Part shown: one piece after another, positions 16,362 through 24,744 of the stretch
How the letters are laid out: every line of letters begins with the position of its first letter
Position numbering within the stretch: position 1 is the first letter of the stretch
Translations under genes and position numbers: made by a program
Notes under the pieces: model-generated
Told to the model about the DNA's origin: nothing
Database searches by the model: none
Seen by the model: the letters and a program-made list of their open reading frames with translations, nothing else
Assembly: GCA_963755375.1 (NCBI GenBank)
Contig: CAVWKG010000002.1
Span: 310,001-374,000 of the forward strand
Direction of reading: 5' to 3'
Length of the DNA: 64,000 nucleotides
DNA from: Bog-473 sp963755375
Lineage (GTDB): Bacteria > Actinomycetota > Acidimicrobiia > Acidimicrobiales > RAAP-2

Positions 16362-18965
16362 ATGGACCGGTGGCCGATGGTCGGGCGAGCGCAGGAGCAG
16401 CAATTCATAGCCGATGCCATTGCGGACCCAGACCGAGCCGGTGTCCTGGTCGCCGGACGGGCTGGAGTCGGAAAAACGCGCTTGATTCACGAGGCTCTGA
16501 GCTGGACGTGTGACCACCACGTCGAACGGATTACCGCTTCGGAATCGCTGCGCCCACTCCCCTTCGGTGCGTTGGCTCAGCTCCTTCCCAGCAACTTGCA
16601 TGAGGTCGACCAAGTGGACCTGCTGGCCGTCCTCGGCCAGGATCTGCAGCGCCGGGCAGAAGGACGGGCGATCATCCTGGCGGTGGACGACGTGCACCTG
16701 CTCGACGGGCTCTCGGCAGGGTTCATCGACTACGTCGCCATCAGGGGCCTGGCGACCGTGCTTCTCACCCTGCGCAGTGGATTGCCCGTCCCCGATGTGC
16801 TGAGCAGACTCACTCGCCAGGGCACTATTCCGAGGCTCGAACTCCAGGCATTGTCGAGAGCCGAGTTCGACGAGATGCTCGAGCGGGCGCTCGACGGCAT
16901 TGTCGAGAGCGTCTCGGCGGAGCGAATGTGGGAGGCGACCCGGGGCAACGTCCTCTTTGCCCGAGAGCTGATCGCCGATCTGCTCGAGGCAGGCGAACTT
17001 CGCTTGATCCATGGCGTATGGCGATGGCCAGGTGGAGTCGGGCCGGCACCACGGATCCAAGAGGCGATTGCGGGCCGCCTCGACGGACTCACCGAACCTG
17101 GACGACGGTTTTTGGAGTTGCTCTCCATTGGTGAACCACTTGGCCTCACCACCGCGGAGCGGGTGACAGCTGATGGGGTTCTCATAGAACTCGAGCGGCG
17201 CGGAGTGATTACCGTCGGAGACGAGAATGCCCCCAGCGTCCGATTTAGTCATCCCCTGTTCGGAGAAGTCCTCCGGGCCGAAATGCCGTCGCTCCTCCGT
17301 CGGCAAACCAATGGACAGCTCGTGCAGGTCATGCGGGGAGAACTGGAGCACTCGCCCGCGGAGCTCCTCAAGTTGGCGGTGCTCTGGCAAGGGTCAGGCG
17401 AAAGGGTGGATCCTGTGGTCCTCGCCGAGGCGGCTCAGGTGGCCAACCAGTTGTCGGACCACAACCTGGCCGAAAAGCTCGCTCGGGACTCGTTCGAACA
17501 GCAAAGAACATTCTTTGCCCAAATCGAGCTCGGATGGTCGCTCCTGCACCAGCATCGCTTTGAGGAAGCCGTCGAACTTCTGAATCCCCTCGTCGGGCAC
17601 GAGCCCAACGACAATGCTCGGGAACGTTTGGCCGACGGTGTGTCGCTCGCCATGGGCCATGGACTGGGCCGAGTCGCCGACGCGGTGGCTCTCATGATTG
17701 AGATCGAGAACTCAGCGGCCAGCCTCACGACGCGCCTCTTGATTCAGTGCCATCGGGCTCACCTTCATGCCTTCTTTTGTCACTATGCCGAAGCGATCGA
17801 GTTGGGCATGAGCGCAATGCAAGTCGTTGATGATGATCGCATCTTCGTCCGATCCTTGACGTCAGTTGCATCAAGCCTGGTCATGATCGGCAGGTCCGAG
17901 GATGCACTCTCGCTTACCGAAGCCGGCCTGGAGTGCGCTTTGCGGGTGCGCGAGGAGCTTCCCCGCGCCCCGAGCTGGGCCGTCAGCAGCCGCTGTACAG
18001 CCCTGGCCTTTGCCGGCCGGGTCTCCGAGGCCGCCGAGCTCCTCGATTTTGCCTTATCGCTATCGGTACAGCTACCCGAAAAACGAGCACTCGCCAATGG
18101 TTATCGGGCCCGATTTCTTCTCTTCGAGGGGAAGGCTGCCAGCGCGGCCCGGACCCTGAAGGAAGCTGCGCTCCGTATGAGAACGGATCCCGGCTACGGG
18201 TCGTGGTGCCTCGCTTTGCTCGCTGAAGCAGAGGCGCTGCTTGGACATTCAGCTGCTGCCGAGGAGGCGAGGAGTGAAGCACTGTCCCTTCACCGCAATG
18301 ACCGTCTGAGTGTCTTCGTCGACGAGCGAAGGGCCTTGGCCTGGGTCGATGCACAAGCAGGACGTCTGACTGAGGCAATCGAACAACTGTGGGCGGGCGC
18401 GGACATGGCACTGGAGCGCGGCCAGCGCACCTTCGAGCTGATCATCCTCGGAGATCTGCTGCGCCTGGGGGAAGCCGCCGCCGCGGCCCGAGCACGGGAC
18501 GTCTCGACCCTTGTCGAGGGTTTACTGGGAAAGGCCATCGGCCTCCACGCCCAGGCAGTCATCTCAGGGCGTGGAAAGGACCACGAACTGGCAGCCTCAG
18601 CATTCGCCCCAATGAGCTTTTGCCTCACGGCATCGGAGCTGTGGGCCGAAGCGTCGGCGGCGTATCGACGCGAGGGGCTGCAGGCTCGATCCACCAAGGC
18701 CGCCAAGAAGTCTCACGAAATGGCGGGCTTGTGCGAGGGGGCCAAATTGCGGCCGGTCTCCCTGGCGGACCAGGTCGAACCGCTCAGCCGAAGACAGCGC
18801 GAGGTGGCCCTGCTGGCAGCGCAGGGAGCAAGCAACGCAGAGATCGCCAGCGCGCTCTCGCTCTCGGTGAGGACAGTTGAGAGCCATCTTTACGCGGCCT
18901 TCGCCAAGCTCGGAGTGACCGCCCGTGATGAGCTGAACTCCGCGCTCGCCGATTCCGTCGCTTAG
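16362..18965 (+). CDS. Large ATP-binding LuxR family regulator (LAL/MalT type)
   Basis: 867 residues. The N-terminal AAA/NTPase domain has Walker A AGRAGVGKT (about residue 30) and a Walker B-like AIILAVDDVHLLD. A long helical TPR-like middle section (residues 330-780) follows, and a C-terminal LuxR helix-turn-helix, LSRRQREVALLAAQGASNAE and LSVRTVESHLYAAFAKLG. LAL proteins are ligand- and ATP-responsive activators. Neighbouring palindromes suggest that it controls the divergent small protein and the 15871-13651 unit. ATG at 16362 gives the expected N-terminus (DRWPMVGRAQE). Confidence 0.92.
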   Translation: MDRWPMVGRAQEQQFIADAIADPDRAGVLVAGRAGVGKTRLIHEALSWTCDHHVERITASESLRPLPFGALAQLLPSNLHEVDQVDLLAVLGQDLQRRAEGRAIILAVDDVHLLDGLSAGFIDYVAIRGLATVLLTLRSGLPVPDVLSRLTRQGTIPRLELQALSRAEFDEMLERALDGIVESVSAERMWEATRGNVLFARELIADLLEAGELRLIHGVWRWPGGVGPAPRIQEAIAGRLDGLTEPGRRFLELLSIGEPLGLTTAERVTADGVLIELERRGVITVGDENAPSVRFSHPLFGEVLRAEMPSLLRRQTNGQLVQVMRGELEHSPAELLKLAVLWQGSGERVDPVVLAEAAQVANQLSDHNLAEKLARDSFEQQRTFFAQIELGWSLLHQHRFEEAVELLNPLVGHEPNDNARERLADGVSLAMGHGLGRVADAVALMIEIENSAASLTTRLLIQCHRAHLHAFFCHYAEAIELGMSAMQVVDDDRIFVRSLTSVASSLVMIGRSEDALSLTEAGLECALRVREELPRAPSWAVSSRCTALAFAGRVSEAAELLDFALSLSVQLPEKRALANGYRARFLLFEGKAASAARTLKEAALRMRTDPGYGSWCLALLAEAEALLGHSAAAEEARSEALSLHRNDRLSVFVDERRALAWVDAQAGRLTEAIEQLWAGADMALERGQRTFELIILGDLLRLGEAAAAARARDVSTLVEGLLGKAIGLHAQAVISGRGKDHELAASAFAPMSFCLTASELWAEASAAYRREGLQARSTKAAKKSHEMAGLCEGAKLRPVSLADQVEPLSRRQREVALLAAQGASNAEIASALSLSVRTVESHLYAAFAKLGVTARDELNSALADSVA

Positions 18966-19029
18966 GTGGTTCCCTCGAACAGCCCTGCTTCAGGTGTCCA
19001 GACCTTGGTAATCGGGTCATCGAATTGCA

Positions 19030-19069
19030 CTACTCAATGTTGGTCCGGCCGGCGCAGCGTCCCGAGAAA
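19030..19069 (+). repeat. Intergenic repeat, copy 1 (CTACTCAA-N21-GTCCCGAG)
   Basis: CTACTCAA at 19030-19037 and GTCCCGAGAAA at 19059-19069. The same two blocks with identical 29-base start-to-start spacing occur at 25045 and 39927. No ORF covers any copy. Role unknown. Confidence 0.6.
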
Positions 19070-19144
19070 CTTGACCGCTCCCCCACCTTCGATGGAGCGC
19101 CATCCCCGAACCGGCGTGCGGGGCCCAGCTTAGATACATGAGCG

Positions 19145-19580
19145 ATGCCATCGGACGGCGAAATACGATGGCTCATTCATCAGATGTTCCGCTAGCAGTT
19201 CAACGCTATCCCCGGCCTCGTGAGCGGAGTCGCCGAGGGAGACAGTGCTTGGATGGCGATCGTCACCGATCACGTCAAATGGATGGTGACGTTCCTCCAC
19301 ACCCACCACCAAGGTGAGGATTTGTTGGTCTGCCCAAAGCTTCTCGAACGCGGTCCCGCTGAGATCGACCCTCAGGTTCATACGATGGAGGCCCAACACG
19401 CCGGCCTGGCCAAGGCACTCGACGCCCTGAGCGTGAAGGAGACCAACTGGCGCGAGACATCGGCCGCGAGGGCCACGAAAAACTCCAGCTGCTCTCTGTC
19501 ATCGGAACTCAGATACTTAGCCCCGAGCTCCCCGACCACCTGCTGCTCGAACCAACAGGAGCTTGAGCGACACACGGCAG
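19145..19580 (+). pseudogene. Hemerythrin (HHE) domain protein, broken
   Basis: The readable core, VTDHVKWMVTFLHTHHQGED, LLVCPKLLERGPAEIDP and HTMEAQHAGLAKALDAL, is the HHE cation-binding helix bundle, with iron ligands in the HTHHQGED and HTMEAQH segments. The N-terminal helix (RLIHQMFR, then QFNAIPGLVSGV) is interrupted by an in-frame TAG at 19193-19195. After TNWRETSAA the frame shifts and continues as GHEKLQLLSVIGTQILSPEL in another frame. At least two lesions mean no functional non-heme iron protein. It is stranded between the LuxR and epoxide hydrolase genes. Confidence 0.75.
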
Positions 19581-19698
19581 AAGGCCGTGAGCAGAAGGGG
19601 TGACTGACCCGCCGGTGCCGTGGCGAGCCGTTAGCGCGCTTCGCTCTGGGACGCTACGGCCGGGTGGTCGGGGTAGCGATCCAGACTTTCAGGTGGCG

Positions 19699-20577
19699 TC
19701 AACAGTGCTGAAGAAAGTCGAGAAGGGCGTGTGTCACCTGTTCGGGTGCCTCTAGGGCTGCGTAATGGCCCACGCCCTCGAGAGTCACTGACCGGACTGG
19801 ATCGGAGCTGACCTGGCCCATCGTTGCGAAGGTGAGCTCGCCGCCTCCGGCTCCGATCGCCAGCACCGGAATGTTCAGCTTGTTTCCGGCGACAAGGGTT
19901 GCGATCTCGTCGCCTTCTTGGAGCATGGACTGGTAGAGGCCGATCGCTCCACGCCACCCGTTGGGACGGGAGTAGGTGCGGACGAACTCGTCGATGTCGG
20001 TGTCCGTGATCGCTCCGGGGGTGGCGCTCATGGCCGGAAAGGCGAACTGTCCGAGGAACTCTCGCTCGCGGCCGGCGAGGAGCATCTCGGGGATTCCGGG
20101 GGCGGCAAGAACGCCGATGTGCCAGGTACCCCCGTGGGTAACGTCGGCCAACTTCTCGAGGCCGAACCCGGGTAGGCCCATCTCGATGGCGGTGAAGCTG
20201 AGCACATCGTCGGGGTGCGTGGTGGCGAGACGGAACACGGTCGCCCCGCTGATGTCCTGCCCGGTGAGGTGCACTGGACCAACGTTGAGCTCTTCGATCA
20301 AAAGGTGCAGGTCCTCGGCCGAGGCCTTGCTGTCGTAGGCGCCTGGTCCATTGTGAGAGTCACCGAACCCGCGCAGATCCACTGCATAGACACGGTGGCT
20401 GGCGGCGAGCAGCGGGATGAGCTTGCGGAACGTCCACCACGTCTCAGGGAACCCATGGACCAGCAGAACCGGAGTTCCTTCAGTCCCCGCCGCCACGTAG
20501 TGCAGCTCAGTCCCGTTGACCTTGGCGTAGTGGTGTGCGACCCCGTCCAGTGGGGCCTGCTCGGCAGTTGTGCTCAT
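19699..20577 (-). CDS. Epoxide hydrolase-like alpha/beta hydrolase
   Basis: 292 residues. The oxyanion motif is HGFPETWWTFRKL, the strand-4 region AVDLRGFGDS, and the nucleophile elbow GQDISG has Asp where serine hydrolases have Ser, as in epoxide hydrolases and haloalkane dehalogenases. The C-terminal His is in GVGHYAALEAPEQV. HGxP favours epoxide hydrolase. The open frame extends upstream, but ATG at 20577 follows the palindromic operator. Divergent from a MarR regulator that probably controls it. Confidence 0.88.
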   Translation of the reverse strand: MSTTAEQAPLDGVAHHYAKVNGTELHYVAAGTEGTPVLLVHGFPETWWTFRKLIPLLAASHRVYAVDLRGFGDSHNGPGAYDSKASAEDLHLLIEELNVGPVHLTGQDISGATVFRLATTHPDDVLSFTAIEMGLPGFGLEKLADVTHGGTWHIGVLAAPGIPEMLLAGREREFLGQFAFPAMSATPGAITDTDIDEFVRTYSRPNGWRGAIGLYQSMLQEGDEIATLVAGNKLNIPVLAIGAGGGELTFATMGQVSSDPVRSVTLEGVGHYAALEAPEQVTHALLDFLQHC

Positions 20578-20596
20578 GTCAATCTCCCTTGAATCG

Positions 20597-20631
20597 TCAA
20601 CCTGGTTGTCCAGTGTAGACAACCAGGTTGA
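20597..20631. promoter_or_regulatory. Perfect 14-bp inverted repeat operator
   Basis: TCAACCTGGTTGTC at 20597-20610 and its exact reverse complement GACAACCAGGTTGA at 20618-20631, separated by seven bases, lie midway between the epoxide hydrolase start (20577) and the MarR start (20666). A second TTGAC-like half follows (TTGACCTTGTCAAG). Best explained as the binding site of the adjacent MarR protein. Confidence 0.75.
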
Positions 20632-20665
20632 CCTTGTCAAGACGGTTGCCTTACGATTAGTTCCA

Positions 20666-21145
20666 ATGTCACGCTCGGGCGCCGACCTCGCACTGCTCCT
20701 CCTCGGGGGATTTCGCGTGCTGGTAGACGATGCGATTCTGGAGCTCGCCCAGCGCGGATACGAAGACGTGCGCCCTGCCCACGACTTCGCGATGCGCGCC
20801 ATCGTGGCGGGCGCTGACAATGCTTCGGAGCTGGGTCGCCGTCTGTCGGTCTCCAAGCAAGCGGCGGCAAAGACTGTGGCGGTGCTCGAGGAGCGCGGCT
20901 ACGTGGCACGCGGTACCGATCCGCTCGACGCCCGTCGCAAACGTCTTGAGGTCACGGCGCTCGGCTTCGAGGTCATGCGAGAAGGTGAGGCCGTCTTCGA
21001 CGAGTTGCGCGACAAGTGGAAGCGCAAGATCGGCGCCAAGCAGCTCGAGCGTCTTGAGTCTGACCTGACGGTCCTGGTCCGAGCATCGCCGGTACGTGTT
21101 GATTCGCCCGGCTGGATCGGCCACAGCCTCGACGAGGTGACCTAA
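20666..21145 (+). CDS. MarR family transcriptional regulator
   Basis: 159 residues from the ATG at 20666. The winged helix is recognisable: NASELGRRLSVSKQAAAKTV, LEERGYVARGTDPLDARRKR and LEVTALGFEVM match the MarR DNA-binding helices and wing (D-x-R-x-K/R). It is divergent from the epoxide hydrolase, with a perfect palindrome between them, so it probably represses that gene and itself until a ligand binds. Confidence 0.9.
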   Translation: MSRSGADLALLLLGGFRVLVDDAILELAQRGYEDVRPAHDFAMRAIVAGADNASELGRRLSVSKQAAAKTVAVLEERGYVARGTDPLDARRKRLEVTALGFEVMREGEAVFDELRDKWKRKIGAKQLERLESDLTVLVRASPVRVDSPGWIGHSLDEVT

Positions 21146-21308
21146 CGGTCAGGCCCGAGACAGGAACCTCGCTCTTCGGGAATCGTGTCCGTTAGCGGAA
21201 CGGTCACCGACGCGCTTTCCATAATACGGCGCGGCCCGATCTATCGTCGCAAGCAGATCGATTTGTGAGAATGGTCCTATCGTCGGCTGAACCATCAATA
21301 GGGTGTCA

Positions 21309-22286
21309 TCACCGTTCCCCTAGCAGGCCGAGCTCGCGCAGGCTGTCGGCGGTTTCGACGATGGTGGCTTCGGCCGGGCGCGGTTGCCAGCCGAGTTCCT
21401 GTTTTGCGCGGTCGTTATGAATCGTCAGTAGCGACGGGTCCTCGCCGGGCGCCTCGTCAGTCGTGACATGCCGGCCTGCAGGCCCGAGGTGGTCGCGGAG
21501 GATCTGTGCGAGCTCCACCCAAGTGATCGTAGGACCGTCCGCCAAGACCAGGTAGCGCCTCCCGGCGGCGACAGGGGTGGCCATCGCCTTGACGTGCGCG
21601 TCGGCGACGTCGCGCACATCAACGACCCCGAAGCGCTGGCGTGGCAGCGTTGGCATTGTGCCTTCGATGATCGCCTTGAAGGCTGTCAGCGACGAGCGCT
21701 GTGTTGGCACCAGCGACGGGCCGGCGATGAATGTCGGGTTGACCACCACCAGTTGGGTGTCGCCTCCTTCGGTTCCGATGAAGTCCCAGGCGGCGCGCTC
21801 GGCGATTGCCTTGGAGCGCGGGTAGGGCGGCAGCCCTGGCGTATCGGGGTCGGTCCAGTCCGCCTCGGTGTAGTCGCGGACAGCCTTTGGCGAGTAACCG
21901 ACCGCAGCGAACGACGAGGTCAGCACCACCCTGCGTGCGCCGGCGTCTCGGGCTGCCTTCAGCACACGCACTGTGCCCTCGCGGGCGGGAATGATCAGCT
22001 CGTCCGGGTCCTTGGGCTGGGCGGACGGGATCGGCGACGCGACGTGGTGGACTTCCTCCACACCTTCGAGCGCGCCCGTCCAGCCGTCGTCGGAGGTCAG
22101 ATCTGCTTCCACCAGCTCGAGGCCGGTGTCGTCGACACCACCGCGGCGCACGGCCTCGCGCACAGCTGCCTCACCATCCAGGGAACGCACCGTCGCGAGT
22201 ACCTGACGCCCCTCACGCAGCAGCGCCGCGATCAACCGCGTGCCCAGATATCCGGACCCGCCTGTCACCAATACTTTGGAGCTCAT
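21309..22286 (-). CDS. NAD(P)-dependent epimerase/dehydratase, extended SDR (dihydroflavonol reductase-like)
   Basis: 325 residues. The N-terminal Rossmann motif is VTGGSGYLGTRLIAAL (GxxGxxG) and the catalytic YxxxK appears as YPRSK (PPYPRSKAIAER), with a TSS-type Ser in VVLTSSFAAVGYS. Overall it resembles the dihydroflavonol-4-reductase/cinnamoyl-CoA reductase group, acting as an aldehyde or ketone reductase. The start ATG overlaps the stop of the upstream MerR gene, so the two form an operon. Confidence 0.9.
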   Translation of the reverse strand: MSSKVLVTGGSGYLGTRLIAALLREGRQVLATVRSLDGEAAVREAVRRGGVDDTGLELVEADLTSDDGWTGALEGVEEVHHVASPIPSAQPKDPDELIIPAREGTVRVLKAARDAGARRVVLTSSFAAVGYSPKAVRDYTEADWTDPDTPGLPPYPRSKAIAERAAWDFIGTEGGDTQLVVVNPTFIAGPSLVPTQRSSLTAFKAIIEGTMPTLPRQRFGVVDVRDVADAHVKAMATPVAAGRRYLVLADGPTITWVELAQILRDHLGPAGRHVTTDEAPGEDPSLLTIHNDRAKQELGWQPRPAEATIVETADSLRELGLLGER

Positions 22287-22726
22287 CTGAGCACCACTTC
22301 TTCGAGTCGTGGGAGCACTTTCTGTACCTGCAAGTTCGCTTCGGCTTCCGCGCTCGGATCCGCACGGTCGCGGGCATCCCAGAGCGCCGCCTTCGCTCGT
22401 AGGTAGTCCAGGTGGATGCGCAGGATTTTGATCTCGGCCTCGACCCGCTCGGCGTGCACCAGCAGCAGATCACGCTGCTCACCCGCTTTGGCGTGCCCGA
22501 GTTCGCGGTTGGCCTGATAAGTGCGCATCTCCTCGATTCCGACGCCCATGGCGCGCAGGCAGGAGAGCACCTGCAACGTGTCCACTTCCTCCTCGCGATA
22601 GCGGCGGTGTCCGCTGCTCGGATCACGGGTAATCGGGCCGATCAGTCCGACCTCCTCGTAATAACGCAGCGTCGGCTCACTGAGCCCGCTGCGCCGGGCT
22701 GCGTCTTGGATCGTCAAACCAGTCAT
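22283..22726 (-). CDS. MerR family transcriptional regulator
   Basis: 147 residues. The N-terminal winged helix has the MerR pattern (TIQDAARRSGLSEPTLRYYE, EVGLIGP, then RRYREEEVDTLQVL), followed by a long dimerisation coiled coil and no cysteine metal site, so it probably senses an organic ligand or redox state. Its stop overlaps the SDR start. A 19-bp-spacer promoter with a perfect palindrome lies just upstream, the classic MerR arrangement, and probably serves both genes. Confidence 0.93.
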   Translation of the reverse strand: MTGLTIQDAARRSGLSEPTLRYYEEVGLIGPITRDPSSGHRRYREEEVDTLQVLSCLRAMGVGIEEMRTYQANRELGHAKAGEQRDLLLVHAERVEAEIKILRIHLDYLRAKAALWDARDRADPSAEAEANLQVQKVLPRLEEVVLR

Positions 22727-22730
22727 GAGG

Positions 22731-22768
22731 ACAGTAAAACAAACTTCAAGCGCTTGAAGTCAAGGGCA
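22731..22768 (-). promoter_or_regulatory. MerR-type promoter with 19-bp spacer
   Basis: On the minus strand, TTGACT (-35) and TTTACT (-10) are separated by 19 bases. The perfect palindrome CTTCAAGCGCTTGAAG (22744-22759) fills the spacer, as in MerR-activated promoters. The -10 box ends only a few bases before the ATG at 22726, so the transcript should be leaderless or nearly so. Confidence 0.75.
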
Positions 22769-22891
22769 GCGAAAGAATTGTTTTGCTCCGTAGCGGACGC
22801 CGGTCCATTGGGGAGCGATATCTGTTCGTGGCAGCTCCGAATCCCTCGTGAGCGTCGATCCTGGCTTGAGAGCGCTCCCGCATCAGTTACC

Positions 22892-23848
22892 TCAGTTCAG
22901 GCTGCCTGGCGTTCTTGTGATGGCTTGTCCTGCAATTTCGTGGGTCTCGTCTTCGAGCATGACGCGGAGGAGGAGCGCGACCCACGTGCGGTAGGGCTTC
23001 CAGGCCTCGCTGATCTCGACGACGTCGGCAGCGCTGGGTGGTGCCTTCATGTCGTAGGCGATCGCCATCGCTCGAGCGAGGCGCGGCTCGGCGGTGGGCG
23101 TGAAGTCCGGATCACCTGCGCCGCGGAGGAGAATCAGTTCGGCCGAGAACGGGCCGATTCCGGGAATGGCGATCAACTCCTCGAGGGCTTGGGAACGCGG
23201 GAGCGACCTCAGCCGGGCGGCGCCAAGGGTCCCGCCGAGAGCGGCCTCTGCGACACCCCGAAGGCGCTGGAGTTTGGTCTCGCTCAGCCCATTGATCGTG
23301 GACAACTGGGCCAACTTGGCTGGGTTCGGGAAGGCGCGGACCATTCGACCGCCAACATCGATGGTCTCACCGTGTTCGGCGGTGATGCGGGCCTTGATTG
23401 CAGCTGACTGCACGATTCGGATTCGCTGTCCGATCACCGACCACGCTGCCGCTTCGTAGGGCGACCAGAAGCAGACCGGGCGGAGGCCGGAATACCTCGA
23501 CTGGAGTTGAGCGACTACGGAGTCATGACGAGCGATGTCGGGAAATCCTCGACCGTCGATGTCGAGCGAGAGGATCCGCTCGACCTGCTCGACTGCCGCC
23601 GCGATGGCCGCTGGGGCAAGCGTGTCGCCCCCTTGAACCGTTCCGTGCACCGCTCCGGTTTCCTCGCGGACGCGCACCGCCACCGGATCCCAGTAGCCAT
23701 CGACGCAGAAGGCCATTTCCAAGTTCACTGCTGACTCGCTGTCGTAGGCGGCTGGAGCGAATCCCTCGAGGTAGCGAATCGATGCCGTCAACGAATACGG
23801 CCCCTTCGGGGAGAAGGCAAAGCTTGCGGCGGGCGCCAGCTCAGCCAT
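22892..23848 (-). CDS. AlkA-like DNA-3-methyladenine glycosylase (HhH-GPD)
   Basis: 318 residues. The helix-hairpin-helix motif is ELIAIPGIGPFSAELILLRG, preceded by the glycosylase fold (SVIGQRIRIVQSAAIKARI) and an N-terminal AlkA-type domain. It should excise alkylated bases in base excision repair. In AlkA the catalytic Asp lies a few residues after the hairpin; the aligned stretch here is FTPTAEPRLARAM, with Glu in or next to that position, so activity may differ. The gene overlaps the stop of the upstream VOC gene by 8 bases, suggesting one transcript. Confidence 0.85.
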   Translation of the reverse strand: MAELAPAASFAFSPKGPYSLTASIRYLEGFAPAAYDSESAVNLEMAFCVDGYWDPVAVRVREETGAVHGTVQGGDTLAPAAIAAAVEQVERILSLDIDGRGFPDIARHDSVVAQLQSRYSGLRPVCFWSPYEAAAWSVIGQRIRIVQSAAIKARITAEHGETIDVGGRMVRAFPNPAKLAQLSTINGLSETKLQRLRGVAEAALGGTLGAARLRSLPRSQALEELIAIPGIGPFSAELILLRGAGDPDFTPTAEPRLARAMAIAYDMKAPPSAADVVEISEAWKPYRTWVALLLRVMLEDETHEIAGQAITRTPGSLN

Positions 23849-24197
23849 GAAGAGTTACGGCGTAGCCGTCCGGATCAGTGAAGGTGAAAGTGAGACCGAA
23901 AGGTCCATCGAAAGGTGCGACCAGGATCGGGACTCCGGCGAGAACCATTGCGTCGTGCAGATCTTGCGGGTCGTCCGCCTTCAACCAGATGGCCACACCC
24001 CAGCCGAGGTGCTCGACGGCCTCAAGATCGACGAGCGGCTCCCGCACGGCGAACGCAATCGGCTCCGTGGCGAATACCACCGCGTGGTCAGGACTCACCT
24101 GAGCACGGGCGAGGCCAAGGTGCTCGGTGTAGAAGGCTGCGGAAGCCTCCAGATCGCGAACCTGGAGAGCGATGAAGTCAGGGCCGAGTGCGGTCAT
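23841..24197 (-). CDS. Glyoxalase/VOC family protein
   Basis: 118 residues, a single VOC module: FIALQVRDLEASAAFYTEHL at the start and FTFTDPDGYAVTLHG at the end, with Glu/His positions typical of glyoxalase or bleomycin-resistance-like proteins. Metal ligands are incomplete, so it could be an enzyme or a binding protein. It faces the MarR gene across a cluster of three operators and shares a transcript with the DNA glycosylase. Confidence 0.88.
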   Translation of the reverse strand: MTALGPDFIALQVRDLEASAAFYTEHLGLARAQVSPDHAVVFATEPIAFAVREPLVDLEAVEHLGWGVAIWLKADDPQDLHDAMVLAGVPILVAPFDGPFGLTFTFTDPDGYAVTLHG

Positions 24198-24221
24198 TGG
24201 GTGTCCATTTCTATGAGTGGG

Positions 24222-24270
24222 ATCAGGTAGCCTGTATCAGGTACCCTGAGATCATATCAGGTAACCTGAT
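24222..24270. promoter_or_regulatory. Three tandem palindromic operators (ATCAGGTANCCTGAT type)
   Basis: ATCAGGTAGCCTGTA (24222-24236), ATCAGGTACCCTGAG (24236-24250) and ATCAGGTAACCTGAT (24256-24270) lie end to end between the VOC start and the MarR start. The third is a near-perfect 7-1-7 palindrome. Such a cluster suggests cooperative binding by the adjacent MarR protein and repression in both directions. Confidence 0.75.
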
Positions 24271-24276
24271 AGTGAG

Positions 24277-24744
24277 GTGAGCGTGGACCAGGTCACGATG
24301 GCCAGGGTGGGCTACTTGATAAAGAGGGCGCAGACGGTCCTGCACGACGCGATGGCCGATGCTCTCGGGTCTCACGATCTCACGGTGACCCAATTTGCCG
24401 TCCTCACCGGTTTAGATGAAGAGCCTGGGCTCTCGAATGCCGACCTCGCTCGTCGGGCATTCGTGACGCCTCAGAGCATGCACGCCGTGCTCCAAGAACT
24501 CGAGAGGCTCCAGTTCGTTGTGAGGCGTCCTCATCCGCAGCACCAACGCGTCCTCCAAGCCGAACTCACGCAGGCTGGTCGGCGCACTCTGAAGTCTGCG
24601 AACCATTCGGTCAACGCTGTGGAGGAGCAGATGCTCCGAGAGCTCTCCAACCCGGCGAGATCTACGCTTGCGAGCGCGCTCTCGTCTTGCATCGATTCGC
24701 TGGCCGAACCTTCACCATCTTCCGGCGCTCGTCGACTCCGGTGA
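24277..24744 (+). CDS. MarR family transcriptional regulator
   Basis: 155 residues from a GTG at 24277 (SVDQVTMARVGYLIKRAQTV); an ATG at 24298 is an alternative. MarR features: LTVTQFAVLTGLDEEPGLSN, ADLARRAFVTPQSMHAVLQE as the recognition region, and QRVLQAELTQAGRRTL as the wing. It starts seven bases after the last of three operators and probably represses itself and the divergent VOC/DNA glycosylase genes. Confidence 0.92.
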   Translation: MSVDQVTMARVGYLIKRAQTVLHDAMADALGSHDLTVTQFAVLTGLDEEPGLSNADLARRAFVTPQSMHAVLQELERLQFVVRRPHPQHQRVLQAELTQAGRRTLKSANHSVNAVEEQMLRELSNPARSTLASALSSCIDSLAEPSPSSGARRLR

